NCBI GenBank assembly: GCA_005793025.1 | Contig: SXQI01000244.1 | Coordinates: 1 to 18,709, forward strand | Direction: 5' to 3' | Source: Verrucomicrobiales bacterium | GTDB taxonomy: Bacteria; Verrucomicrobiota; Verrucomicrobiia; Limisphaerales; SXQI01 | DNA length: 18,709 nt | Shown: one piece after another, positions 1 through 7,137 of the stretch | Layout: every line of letters starts with the position of its first letter | Numbering within the stretch: the first letter of the stretch is position 1 | Notes under the pieces: model-generated | Database searches by the model: none | Told to the model about the DNA's origin: nothing | Seen by the model: only the letters and a program-made list of their open reading frames with translations | Translations under genes and position numbers: made by a program

Positions 1-680
1 GGGTGGATCCTTCCAAGGTTTGTGTTACAGGAAATCTTAAATGTGATACGGCTTTTGTAAAAATTGATGCAGCGGAGTTGAAGCAGAAATTAGGAATTGA
101 AAAAGACGATAAGGTCTTGGTTATAGCTTCCACGCATTTTCAAGAGGAAGAGGCTATTTTAACGGCTCTTCAGCCGCTTTGGGATAAGATTCCACATTTA
201 AAAATTATTATTGTTCCAAGGCATCCAGAGCGTTTTTTTGAGGTTGAGCAGATGCTCAAAAAATTGCCATTTTCGTTTGTGTCTTATTCTCGTATAGAGG
301 AAAAGACAGGAAAGGAGCGAATTATCCTTATTGACGCTATGGGAATGCTTCTATCCATCTATCAGATAGCAACTTTAGCCATTGTGGGCGGGAGTTTTTT
401 GAAAACTTTACAAGGACATAATATCTTTGAGCCAGTTCAAGTAGGCATTCCTGTTTTATTTGGTCCTTATATGAGTGATCAAAGAGGTCTTGTCGAATGC
501 GTTTTGTCTTCTCAATCTGGATTGCAGGTCTCTTTAATGGATCTGGCTGTTCAGGTTGAGAGTCTTTTGCAAGACTCTACGGTGTATCAAGAGATGCAAA
601 AACGAGGTTCTAGTCTTTTAGAGCAAATGAAAGGGTCCTCCTCACGTACCTGGGAAGCCATTAGTAGAAAAAAAACGTAA
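1..680 (+). CDS. waaA: 3-deoxy-D-manno-octulosonic acid (Kdo) transferase, C-terminal part
   Basis: WaaA (KdtA) is a membrane-associated inner-leaflet glycosyltransferase that moves Kdo from CMP-Kdo to lipid A precursors in LPS synthesis. The frame is open to the left edge, so the gene is cut there; the GTG at 3 is an internal codon, not a start. About 225 residues are visible, against roughly 420-440 for the family, and they match the second (nucleotide-sugar-binding) Rossmann half. Visible signatures, in order, are VTGNLKCD, STHFQEEE, IIVPRHPERF, and the run GGSF...GHNIFEP...GIPVLFGP, the family's donor-site region with the conserved H-N and E-P. The N-terminal acceptor-binding half is missing. 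The gene is AT-rich compared with everything right of position 908, and codons such as aaa, att and ttt dominate. It probably belongs to a different organism from the rest of the window. The family call is secure; the Chlamydiae-like origin is inference. Confidence 0.9.
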   Translation, partial: VDPSKVCVTGNLKCDTAFVKIDAAELKQKLGIEKDDKVLVIASTHFQEEEAILTALQPLWDKIPHLKIIIVPRHPERFFEVEQMLKKLPFSFVSYSRIEEKTGKERIILIDAMGMLLSIYQIATLAIVGGSFLKTLQGHNIFEPVQVGIPVLFGPYMSDQRGLVECVLSSQSGLQVSLMDLAVQVESLLQDSTVYQEMQKRGSSLLEQMKGSSSRTWEAISRKKT

Positions 681-683
681 TTT

Positions 684-739
684 AAGAAAGAAACGTTTGT
701 GGTTTAATCAAGAGTTTGCTAAGCTCTTGCTTTCTTTAT
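684..739 (+). terminator. possible terminator after waaA
   Basis: A 6-base perfect stem, CAAGAG (709-714) with CTCTTG (724-729), has a 9-base loop and is followed by a pyrimidine/T-rich stretch (CTTTCTTTAT). Outside it, AAGAAAG (684-690) is complementary to CTTTCTT (730-736), so a longer closed structure is possible. The T-run is interrupted and the stem is short, so termination would be weak. The position, between the waaA stop and tRNA-fMet, suits a terminator. Confidence 0.4.
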
Positions 740-812
740 CGCGGGGTGGAGCAGTGGTTAGCTCGTTGGGCTCATAACCCAAAGGCCGGAGGTTCGAATC
801 CTTCCCCCGCTA
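740..812 (+). tRNA. initiator tRNA-fMet (CAT)
   Basis: A 73-base cloverleaf without encoded CCA. The anticodon loop is CTCATAA, giving anticodon CAT. The anticodon stem carries the three consecutive G:C pairs (GGG/CCC next to the loop) typical of bacterial initiator tRNA. The first acceptor position is C at 740 opposite T at 811, so the 1:72 pair is unformed, another initiator hallmark (E. coli has C1/A72). The D-arm GGAGCAG...GCTC and T-arm GGAGG-TTCGAAT-CCTTC are intact. A run of eight T follows at 813-820 and may end transcription or precede processing. It belongs to the AT-rich left segment. Confidence 0.93.
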
Positions 813-830
813 TTTTTTTTGTTCTTCTTC

Positions 831-907
831 GGCGGCATAGCTCAGTTGGTTAGAGCAACGGAATCATAATCCGTAGGTCGTTGGTTCAAATCCGACTGGG
901 CCCACCA
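831..907 (+). tRNA. chimeric tRNA-Met-like gene (CAT), mispaired acceptor stem
   Basis: A 77-base tRNA-like gene with encoded CCA (905-907). The anticodon is CAT (865-867) on a perfect ACGGA/TCCGT stem, so it reads as elongator tRNA-Met (tRNA-Ile2 is the alternative). The D-arm GCTC/GAGC and T-arm GTTGG-TTCAAAT-CCGAC are well formed. The acceptor stem is not: the 5' strand GGCGGCA (831-837) faces TGGGCCC (897-903), so positions 3, 4 and 5 are C/C, G/G and G/G. Each half looks normal for a different tRNA: the 5' half expects TGCCGCC, the 3' half expects GGGCCCA. The base composition of the window changes across this gene. I take it as the junction of two sequences joined within the conserved tRNA core, not a working tRNA. 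Confidence 0.85.
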
Positions 908-978
908 TTCAGCACCTCTCTTGGTAAGTCATATTCTGCTTCACGAATTGTGACGTCCTCCCTAGTCTGCGCGGAAAC

Positions 979-2100
979 ATGAGTTTGAATGTCTTGAAAA
1001 TTGCGGCGCTAGCGGGTGATGGAATCGGGCCGGAAGTCATGCGTGAAGCGGTGAAAGTTCTTCACGCAGTTGAAAAAAAACACGGGATTAGAATCCAGAT
1101 CACCGAAGCACCTGTCGGCTGGGCTGGCATCGACGCGGCAGGGAAAGCGTTGCCGGATGAAACACTTGCGCTATGCCGACAGAGTGACTCGATCCTTTTT
1201 GGGTCGGTTGGGTTACCTGATCGTGATCCCACAATCCCGAAGGAGGAGCGGCCTGAACGCGCAGCGTTGTTGAGATTACGCAAAGAATTTGGACTTTTCG
1301 CGAACCTGCGCCCGGTTCGTTTGTATCAACCTCTGGCGCATACTTGCCCACTTCAACCCGAACGTCAGGGTGAAGGGATCGACCTCTTGGTGGTGCGCGA
1401 GTTGACGGGGGGAATGTATTTCGGACAACCCAAGAGAACCGAATCGGTCGAAATCGAAGGAGTCCAATCCAAGCGTGCGATCGATACGATGGTGTATACC
1501 ACACCTGAGATCGAGCGGATCGCGCATGTCGCTTTTCAATCCGCGCAGGCTCGTCGCAAAAAGGTGACCAGTATCGACAAAGCAAACGTCCTAGAAAACG
1601 GGGTGTTGTGGCGTGAAGTCGTTACGAATGTTAGCAAGCATTATCCTGACGTGGTTCTGGAACATATGTTTGTGGACAACGGAGCGATGCAGTTGATGTT
1701 GAAGCCGACTCAGTTCGACGTGATGCTTTGCGAGAACATGTTTGGGGACATTCTCAGTGATGAAGCCGCTGCGTTGGCAGGTTCTTTAGGCATGTTGCCG
1801 AGCGCGAGCTTGGGTGCCAGAAACGGTCAACAGACTTTCGGGTTTTATGAGCCCGCCGGTGGCACTGCACCCGATATTGCAGGCAAAGACCTCGCCAACC
1901 CAATCGCGCAGATTCTTTCGACGGCGTTGATGCTCCGTTATAGTTTCGACCTTGAAAATGCGGCGAGAGGAATTGAGAACGCCGTTGGTGCAGCGATCGA
2001 GTCGGGTCTGCGGACTGGGGATATCTATACCTCGAAAGATCCTAATGCGCGCCGAATTGGAACGACAGAGATGGGTTCCGCGATCGCCGCGATGATTTGA
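979..2100 (+). CDS. leuB: 3-isopropylmalate dehydrogenase
   Basis: LeuB oxidatively decarboxylates 3-isopropylmalate to 2-oxoisocaproate with NAD+, the third step of leucine synthesis, in the cytoplasm. The 373 residues fit the family's usual 350-370. Visible signatures: GDGIGPEV near the N-terminus; SILFGSVGLP; LRKEFGLFANLRPVR, which holds the substrate-binding arginines; VRELTGGMYFG, with the conserved R-E-L-T-G-G-Y/F-G pattern; DKANVLENG, with the catalytic lysine; VDNGAMQL, then ENMFGDILSDEAA, with the metal-binding aspartates; and GSLGMLPSASLG, then EPAGGTAPDIAGK, for NAD binding. ATG at 979 starts just before the first beta strand, so no N-terminal extension is needed. No other leu genes are nearby. 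It ends 8 bases from the convergent CapK-like gene. The imperfect dyad GGTTGGA/TCCTACC (2101-2118) between them lacks a T-tract and is a poor terminator. Confidence 0.96.
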   Translation: MSLNVLKIAALAGDGIGPEVMREAVKVLHAVEKKHGIRIQITEAPVGWAGIDAAGKALPDETLALCRQSDSILFGSVGLPDRDPTIPKEERPERAALLRLRKEFGLFANLRPVRLYQPLAHTCPLQPERQGEGIDLLVVRELTGGMYFGQPKRTESVEIEGVQSKRAIDTMVYTTPEIERIAHVAFQSAQARRKKVTSIDKANVLENGVLWREVVTNVSKHYPDVVLEHMFVDNGAMQLMLKPTQFDVMLCENMFGDILSDEAAALAGSLGMLPSASLGARNGQQTFGFYEPAGGTAPDIAGKDLANPIAQILSTALMLRYSFDLENAARGIENAVGAAIESGLRTGDIYTSKDPNARRIGTTEMGSAIAAMI

Positions 2101-2108
2101 GGTTGGAA

Positions 2109-3509
2109 TTATCCTACCGACTGCACGGTTGAGACGAGCCACTTGTGTTTTCCGGACGGAGTGCGTTCGACTTCGGTGACTTGTTGAAGTGTGAACTGAA
2201 AATCGTCTCCAAGTTTCCGTCGGATGGATTGTTCAATCGATCGTAACCGAGATGGATCAAAGCTGGGTCCGCTGACGTATCTAAACTGGGCTAAACCCGG
2301 CTGGTCTTGGTAAAATTGGACCGCGTAGAGATCGTCAAACGCTCGATCATGCATGTTAAACGCGGTGAGCGAAATTTTACGCCCTGTGGCACTGATCAAG
2401 AATTCTTGACCACGTCCTGCAATTTCTGAGACGGCTGGCCACGGGTATTCCTGTGCCTCGGACTGATCTACTAGCCGCACAAAATCGCCGGTGCGATACC
2501 GAATCAATGGCATCACCATGTTGTGAAATGATGTTCCGATTACTTCACACAGGCCGTCTTCATTAGGTGAGCCAAACTCAACAAACCCATATTGAGGAAC
2601 GAAATAATAATGGTCTGAGTGGCGTCCCTGTGCGGCGAGCACGACGCGCTCAGAGTGCCCATACCACGCATAGGCCCGGCAACCGAACACACGCTCAATG
2701 ATCTGTTTTTGCGGCGCTGTCAAACGCTCCGAGCCGCAAAGGATCCCCTTTAATGGAATGGTCCAATTCAGCCCAGCGGACTCGATGTATTCGGCCAGCA
2801 TCAGTGCCGAGGATGGATAGACATAGAGGAGATCTGGGCGAAATCTCTCCAACTCCGTCAAATATTCTCCGACCCTCGCTGGGGTAAGATGGTAGGAGGA
2901 TAACATCAACCAATCGCGAGTAGCATCGTAACTGGTGATAGTCCCTGTGGATCGCGTGCTGGTAACATAACCTCGCAGCAGAGCTAACCGTGCTCCCTCA
3001 AAAAAACCGCCACGCTTCCACATTCCTTCGAGCATCGCTTGTTCTTTGGGGCGACTGATTCCTTTATGAAGGTAGAAGCCCACAGGCACTCCTGTAGAAC
3101 CTCCTGTCGTGATGTAAAGTCGCGATGATGGCAATTGGTCAGTAGAAACCATCTCATCGAGGTTTTCCAAAATATCCGTTTTGGTCAGCAACGGGCATCT
3201 CGCCATGTCTGCGGGAGCGTGAATTTTTTCAGGGGAGAATCCTGCCTCTGCAAATCGTTTTTCGTAAAACGGACAAAAACTTGCGGCTTGGCGGAGGGTC
3301 TTTTGGAGTTGCTGCTTTTGGTAGTCCCAAACTTGATCTCGAGACCAAGTCTCTCCTTCGATGATGGAGTCCTGGAATCCTTGATAGTGTTTCCCACGCC
3401 TAATAGACGTCGGCAGGCACCGATACAAAGCTCCAATCGATGATTTTGCCGCCAAGGGAAGGCGATCATAAATGGAAAGCAGGGGATAAAGTTTATCTTC
3501 GAGGCTCAC
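2109..3509 (-). CDS. CapK/PaaK-like adenylate-forming enzyme (phenylacetate-CoA ligase family)
   Basis: Member of the COG1541-type family (PaaK, coenzyme F390 synthetase, CapK), which activate carboxylic acids as acyl-adenylates; the substrate here is unknown. I chose GTG at 3509, giving 466 residues, because its GTGA overlaps the TGA stop of the upstream DUF362 gene, the usual sign of translational coupling. The longer frame from 3608 would overlap that gene by about 100 bases. Visible: an N-terminal segment ASFCPFYEKRFAEAGF typical of the family; the phosphate-binding loop YITTGGSTGVP (about 132-142); AWYGHSERV in the middle; YRTGDFVRL, matching the adenylate-binding Y-R-T-G-D motif; and ERTPSGKHKW near the C-terminus with the likely catalytic lysine. 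No signal peptide or membrane segment, so cytoplasmic. CapK-type members are common in surface polysaccharide clusters, and the neighbouring glycosyltransferase fits that, but the role is inferred. Confidence 0.85.
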   Translation of the reverse strand: MSLEDKLYPLLSIYDRLPLAAKSSIGALYRCLPTSIRRGKHYQGFQDSIIEGETWSRDQVWDYQKQQLQKTLRQAASFCPFYEKRFAEAGFSPEKIHAPADMARCPLLTKTDILENLDEMVSTDQLPSSRLYITTGGSTGVPVGFYLHKGISRPKEQAMLEGMWKRGGFFEGARLALLRGYVTSTRSTGTITSYDATRDWLMLSSYHLTPARVGEYLTELERFRPDLLYVYPSSALMLAEYIESAGLNWTIPLKGILCGSERLTAPQKQIIERVFGCRAYAWYGHSERVVLAAQGRHSDHYYFVPQYGFVEFGSPNEDGLCEVIGTSFHNMVMPLIRYRTGDFVRLVDQSEAQEYPWPAVSEIAGRGQEFLISATGRKISLTAFNMHDRAFDDLYAVQFYQDQPGLAQFRYVSGPSFDPSRLRSIEQSIRRKLGDDFQFTLQQVTEVERTPSGKHKWLVSTVQSVG

Positions 3510-4900
3510 GCGGACTTGTTTTGATTCCCTGACTCGATCGCGCCAACCCAGCCAAAATGAGGCCTGTAGTTTGCAGTCTGTGTGATGTGTTGAATTCCGC
3601 CCTGCCAATGGGAATCATTGGAAATAACCCTGATCGAATCAGGTTGGAACGGACAAAAACTGAGGCGACCCATGGTCCACACGTTTTTCAAGAGTCTGAT
3701 TTTTTGCCAATTAAACCCCATGATGGTCGCGGCGACAGTGTCCACAACTGCAGGATGGGTTCCTGCGATGATGACCCCGGTTGGCCGGGCGTCGGGAGCC
3801 ATCGGGCCATTCCCTTCCCCACCGATGATTCCATCCACAACAGCAAGGTAACGAATTGGTTTGCGACGTGGCTTTCCTTCCCCATCGAAGGAGAACAGGC
3901 ACTTGTTTAGATCGAGCACCATTCGCCAGCAGGTGTCGTTTCCATGCCAATTTCCTGAGCGCACCACCTTTTGAGTATCGCCGAAATAAAGGCGACCCAG
4001 CTTTTTGATCGGCACGAACAATCGGGAGAGAGCGGGACTGTTTTTCAGCCAACGTTTGGCGTTCCCCATCCAGGTTTGCTCGAGACGAGCCTTGGTAGAA
4101 GCAACAGGGAATTGATCACCCCCCTGATCAGGAGTGCCTTCTGTGTGATGCGGCAACCAATTCTTGTTGGCATTGATTCCTACCAAGTTTTTTAGAGCAC
4201 AAGTAATTCCCACTTTCTTGTGCGTTTTCAGTTTGGGGAGATTGATGAACACATCAGCATCCATCGGGGTCCGGCACAAAAGATATTCATGGCGAGAACC
4301 GACGTGGCGATCATTGGTTTCCTGCATGTCATAGGATGCCCCGTAAAGCTTGCCCTGCCCTGAGAAATTAACGAACTCGCTCGCCTCGTTCAGGCTCACT
4401 TTCGTGGAGCCTAAGGGGTCACCAGATTGCATGGTTTTGGAAACCACCACGCCGTCGACTGCATGCCATTCTTCAGGACGCAGATCGAGCAGAACAAATC
4501 GCACTCCCGCATGACTGGCATTGAGGCGATCGATCATTTCGTTCAACCCGCAATACTCCGCAAGTTTGCGGAACGAGGAGTCGGTCTGAGGCGCATCACA
4601 AATTGTAACTGTCCCGCGATCTTTGAGCCGTTCGCCAACCCAACTGGCAACGGCTTCGATGACAGACGGATGGGTTACCACATGTTCCCACTGGTTAGGT
4701 CCCGGTTTCCGTTCATCGTGTTCCTTAACCCAATTGGGCTTCAAAACTACATGGTTACCGGGGCTGAAAAAATCATCCGACAATTGGAGAGCGTACAGTG
4801 ATTGGAACACGACGGAACGAACATCATCCCGGTTTGAGTAGGTCATGGGTCCACGCCAAGCTGCCACTGTCATCGCAGAATTGCTCTCGGAGCGGTCCAT
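3506..4900 (-). CDS. DUF362 domain-containing protein
   Basis: DUF362 (COG2006) proteins have no settled biochemical role; some members carry a C-terminal ferredoxin-like domain. This 464-residue protein shows the family core: VVLKPNWV at about 51-58, ICDAPQ near 100, DVFINLPKLKTHKKVG at about 216-231 followed by CALKNLVGIN, and VDGIIGGEGNGPMAPDARP at about 355-373 followed by GTHPAVVDTVAA. Seven cysteines are spread singly; there is no CxxCxxC cluster, so the iron-sulfur module is absent. No clear signal peptide. ATG at 4900 is used, but ATG at 4873 has a better purine-rich upstream stretch (GAGAG) and could be the true start. Its stop overlaps the GTG of the CapK-like gene, so the two are probably translated together. 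It diverges from a glycosyltransferase gene, with at most 81 bases for both promoters. The family call is secure; the function is unknown. Confidence 0.9.
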   Translation of the reverse strand: MDRSESNSAMTVAAWRGPMTYSNRDDVRSVVFQSLYALQLSDDFFSPGNHVVLKPNWVKEHDERKPGPNQWEHVVTHPSVIEAVASWVGERLKDRGTVTICDAPQTDSSFRKLAEYCGLNEMIDRLNASHAGVRFVLLDLRPEEWHAVDGVVVSKTMQSGDPLGSTKVSLNEASEFVNFSGQGKLYGASYDMQETNDRHVGSRHEYLLCRTPMDADVFINLPKLKTHKKVGITCALKNLVGINANKNWLPHHTEGTPDQGGDQFPVASTKARLEQTWMGNAKRWLKNSPALSRLFVPIKKLGRLYFGDTQKVVRSGNWHGNDTCWRMVLDLNKCLFSFDGEGKPRRKPIRYLAVVDGIIGGEGNGPMAPDARPTGVIIAGTHPAVVDTVAATIMGFNWQKIRLLKNVWTMGRLSFCPFQPDSIRVISNDSHWQGGIQHITQTANYRPHFGWVGAIESGNQNKSA

Positions 4901-4981
4901 AAAAGGTAAAATCGAATGCCTGTGATACTAGCAATTTTTGCACAGACTCCCAAGGTTTTTTCGGGCATCGTGCGTAGAGAA

Positions 4982-6181
4982 ATGAAGTTGCTGGTTTTTG
5001 CCTACACACCCCCGCCGCATCATGGTCAGAGCTACATGGTGAAGTTGCTGCTCGACGGGTTTGCCGAAGAATCCAAGTCTGCAAAACCATCACAAGATAC
5101 CCCCCACATTACGTGCTACCACGTGAATGCTCTCTTCGCGTCAGACGTGACCGATATGGGCCGTTTTCGTTGGCAAAAAGTATGGCTAGTTTTCAAGTAT
5201 TGCTTCGTTGCGATCAGCCTTCGGTTCCGACATGGCATTGAGAATTTTTATTACGTCCCTGCGCCAGCACTCAAGAACTCTCTCATCCGAGACTGGATCA
5301 TTCTTTTGTTATGTCGTCCGTTTTACAAAAGGCTTTTTCTACACTGGCACGCAGCGGGCTTGGGAGGTTGGCTCGAACAAACGCAGCCCTCTTTCTCCCG
5401 ATGGTTAAGTCACTTGGTCTTGGACAATGCCGATCTTTCTATTGCTGTATCCGGGGTAAATATCCCTGATGCTGATAAGTTTTTTCCGAAACAGCAGGCA
5501 TTAGTCTATAACGGCATCGCTGATCCGTTTCCCGATTTTACGACTAAAATTCTACCTGTTCGTGCCGCGCGGTTGCACAAACGAACTCAACGCGCTGAAG
5601 AGACCTCTGTCGTGAAAGTTTTATTCCTATCACTTTGTTGTAAGGAAAAGGGATTGATCGATACGGTCCGCGCGATGAAGCTCGCCAATGATGCGGCTTT
5701 GAAGGCAGGTCTGGGATTGACGTTCCAGTTAACCGTCGCTGGCAAGTTTTTAAATCCTGAGGAGGAAGAGCTTTTTAGTAAGACTGTCATGGATTGTGAT
5801 CTCCATCATTGTGTCACTTACGCTGGCTTCCTAGGCGGAGAAGCAAAAAAACAGGCGTTCATGGAGGCTGATATTTTTTGTTTTCCAACTTATTACTGGG
5901 CGGAAGCGGCGGTTCCATTGGTGCTCATTGAAGCGATGGCCTGTGGTCTTCCGATGGTTGCTAGTCAATGGCGGTCGGAACCTCGGTTCTATCCACCCCA
6001 CTATCCGGGGCTTGTAGCGGTGAAAAATCCAGATCAAATCGCAGGAGCACTTTTGGAGCTAGCTAACGCCGACCTATTCCAATTTTTCCGAGATTGTTAC
6101 CTCCAAAATTTTACCCTTTCACATCATCTAGCCACCCTCAAAAAATCATTTCTCAACGCTGAGAATTCCAACCACGGTTGA
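4982..6181 (+). CDS. glycosyltransferase family 4-like (GT-B fold)
   Basis: A 399-residue GT-B glycosyltransferase that would transfer a sugar from a nucleotide donor to a glycan or lipid acceptor on the cytoplasmic side. ATG at 4982 is chosen over 4916 because residue 1 then begins the first Rossmann strand (MKLLVFAYTPPPHHGQS) and a purine-rich GTAGAGAA precedes it. Visible features: FLHWHAAGLGGW (about 119-130); DNADLSIAVSG (148-158), the usual end of the acceptor half; VKVLFLSLCCKEKGL (211-225), the start of the donor half; VTYAGFLGG (278-286); and ADIFCFPTYYWAEAAVPLVL, leading to IEAMACGLPMVAS (about 297-328). In most GT4 proteins two glutamates here are separated by seven residues (EX7E); here E308 and E317 are eight apart. 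Transcribed away from the DUF362/CapK-like pair, it may share their pathway. Donor and acceptor sugars are not predictable. Confidence 0.88.
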   Translation: MKLLVFAYTPPPHHGQSYMVKLLLDGFAEESKSAKPSQDTPHITCYHVNALFASDVTDMGRFRWQKVWLVFKYCFVAISLRFRHGIENFYYVPAPALKNSLIRDWIILLLCRPFYKRLFLHWHAAGLGGWLEQTQPSFSRWLSHLVLDNADLSIAVSGVNIPDADKFFPKQQALVYNGIADPFPDFTTKILPVRAARLHKRTQRAEETSVVKVLFLSLCCKEKGLIDTVRAMKLANDAALKAGLGLTFQLTVAGKFLNPEEEELFSKTVMDCDLHHCVTYAGFLGGEAKKQAFMEADIFCFPTYYWAEAAVPLVLIEAMACGLPMVASQWRSEPRFYPPHYPGLVAVKNPDQIAGALLELANADLFQFFRDCYLQNFTLSHHLATLKKSFLNAENSNHG

Positions 6182-6221
6182 CGACTTTGCCTTCCAAACT
6201 TACAGTGCGATCCAGACGATT

Positions 6222-6473
6222 ATGAATGCCAAATTGATCTTCAAAACCCTGTTCCTTATCCTCGTGTTGCTCCTTCTCGTAATGATCGGAATGAACAATC
6301 GCAGCACAGTAGCCTTCAGTTTACCCCCGTTGTTGAGCAAATCCGTAACCCAGCCAGCCGCCCTCATGTATATCGGATTTTTCGCCGTTGGTTTATTGAG
6401 CGGAGTTATTCTGGCTTCGGGTACCGGCGGAAAGAAAAGCGGTGGGAACAAAAGTAGTTCTAGTCCCAAGTAA
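6222..6473 (+). CDS. LapA-like (DUF1049) small membrane protein
   Basis: An 83-residue protein with two membrane segments: about 5-25 (LIFKTLFLILVLLLLVMIG) and about 45-66 (AALMYIGFFAVGLLSGVIL). Between them is NNRSTVAFSLPPLL, resembling the N-x-x-x-V-x-F pattern of LapA/DUF1049 proteins, which are small inner-membrane proteins linked in E. coli to LPS assembly. The C-terminal tail is rich in Gly, Ser and Lys (KKSGGNKSSSS) and should face the cytoplasm. It lies 40 bases after the glycosyltransferase and 11 bases before the adenosyltransferase, so the three may be one transcript. I see no coiled-coil tail such as longer LapA proteins have. The fold assignment is good; the role is inferred from the family. 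Confidence 0.75.
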   Translation: MNAKLIFKTLFLILVLLLLVMIGMNNRSTVAFSLPPLLSKSVTQPAALMYIGFFAVGLLSGVILASGTGGKKSGGNKSSSSPK

Positions 6474-6484
6474 AGTCTCGGCTG

Positions 6485-7036
6485 ATGAGTATTGCGACAA
6501 AGACCGGTGATCAAGGAACCACCGGCCTCATGTATAATCGGAGGGTTTCCAAAACCTGCGCCCGAGTGGAGGCCTATGGTTCAGTGGATGAACTCAACAC
6601 CGCCCTCGGCCTAGTCCGCGCCACCGCCAACAGTAACTTTGTGGGTACCCATGTTTTGACAATCCAGAAAGACCTTGTCGTCCTGATGGGAGAGTTGGCG
6701 ACGCTTGACGAGGATTTACCGCGATACGTTCAGTCTGGCTTCTCCATTTTGACTTCTGATTATACCCAAAAGCTTGATGAATTGGTCGCAGAGATCGAGT
6801 CCCGAAAGGTTTCATTCAAAGGTTGGGCGACACCCGGCGCGAACCTCAATAGTGCAGCATTAGATTTAGCACGAACTGCCTGCCGCCGCTCCGAAAGACG
6901 GATTGCCTCGTTGCTGGAATCCGGGGCAATCAAAAATCACCAAATCCTCGTGTATCTCAATCGACTTTCGGATGCGTTGTGGTTACTGGCTCGTTGGGTT
7001 GAAACCGAATACGAGAAACCGGCAAGTTCAAGCTAA
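6485..7036 (+). CDS. cob(I)alamin adenosyltransferase, PduO type
   Basis: PduO-type ATP:cob(I)alamin adenosyltransferases attach the 5'-deoxyadenosyl group of ATP to reduced cobalamin, making adenosylcobalamin. They are cytoplasmic trimers. The 183 residues match the family's length. Visible: the ATP-binding N-terminal motif TKTGDQGTTGL (5-15); VSKTCARVEAYGSVDELNTALG, with the conserved Y-G-x-V-D-E-L-N; PGANLNSAALDLARTACRRSERR, with the R-x-x-x-R-R-x-E-R active-site helix; and YLNRLSDALWLLAR with the conserved N-R-L-S-D. The start is ATG at 6485, 11 bases after the LapA-like gene. No cobalamin synthesis or B12-dependent enzyme gene is in view, so this alone says only that the organism uses or salvages B12. 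No riboswitch is seen in the short upstream spacer. Confidence 0.95.
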   Translation: MSIATKTGDQGTTGLMYNRRVSKTCARVEAYGSVDELNTALGLVRATANSNFVGTHVLTIQKDLVVLMGELATLDEDLPRYVQSGFSILTSDYTQKLDELVAEIESRKVSFKGWATPGANLNSAALDLARTACRRSERRIASLLESGAIKNHQILVYLNRLSDALWLLARWVETEYEKPASSS

Positions 7037-7137
7037 CTCCTCTCCTCTTGGGTTCCATTATTCCTCGGTAGGCCTAAGTGCGAATCTAGCTTGTTCTCGA
7101 AGCTTGTGTTCTATGAGTTTCTACTTAATTTTAGGGG

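Noticed and set aside
831..907. tRNA as integration site of a mobile element
   Set aside because: Integration at a tRNA normally restores an intact gene. Here the acceptor stem is broken, no integrase follows, and leuB is a core gene. A chimera explains it better.
1100..1585. 161-residue minus-strand frame inside leuB
   Set aside because: Shadow of a strongly supported gene; composition rich in Arg, Ser and Pro with no domain.
3510..3608. Longer CapK-like protein starting at 3608
   Set aside because: It would overlap the DUF362 gene by about 100 bases, while GTG at 3509 gives the usual GTGA coupling and begins close to the family's N-terminus.
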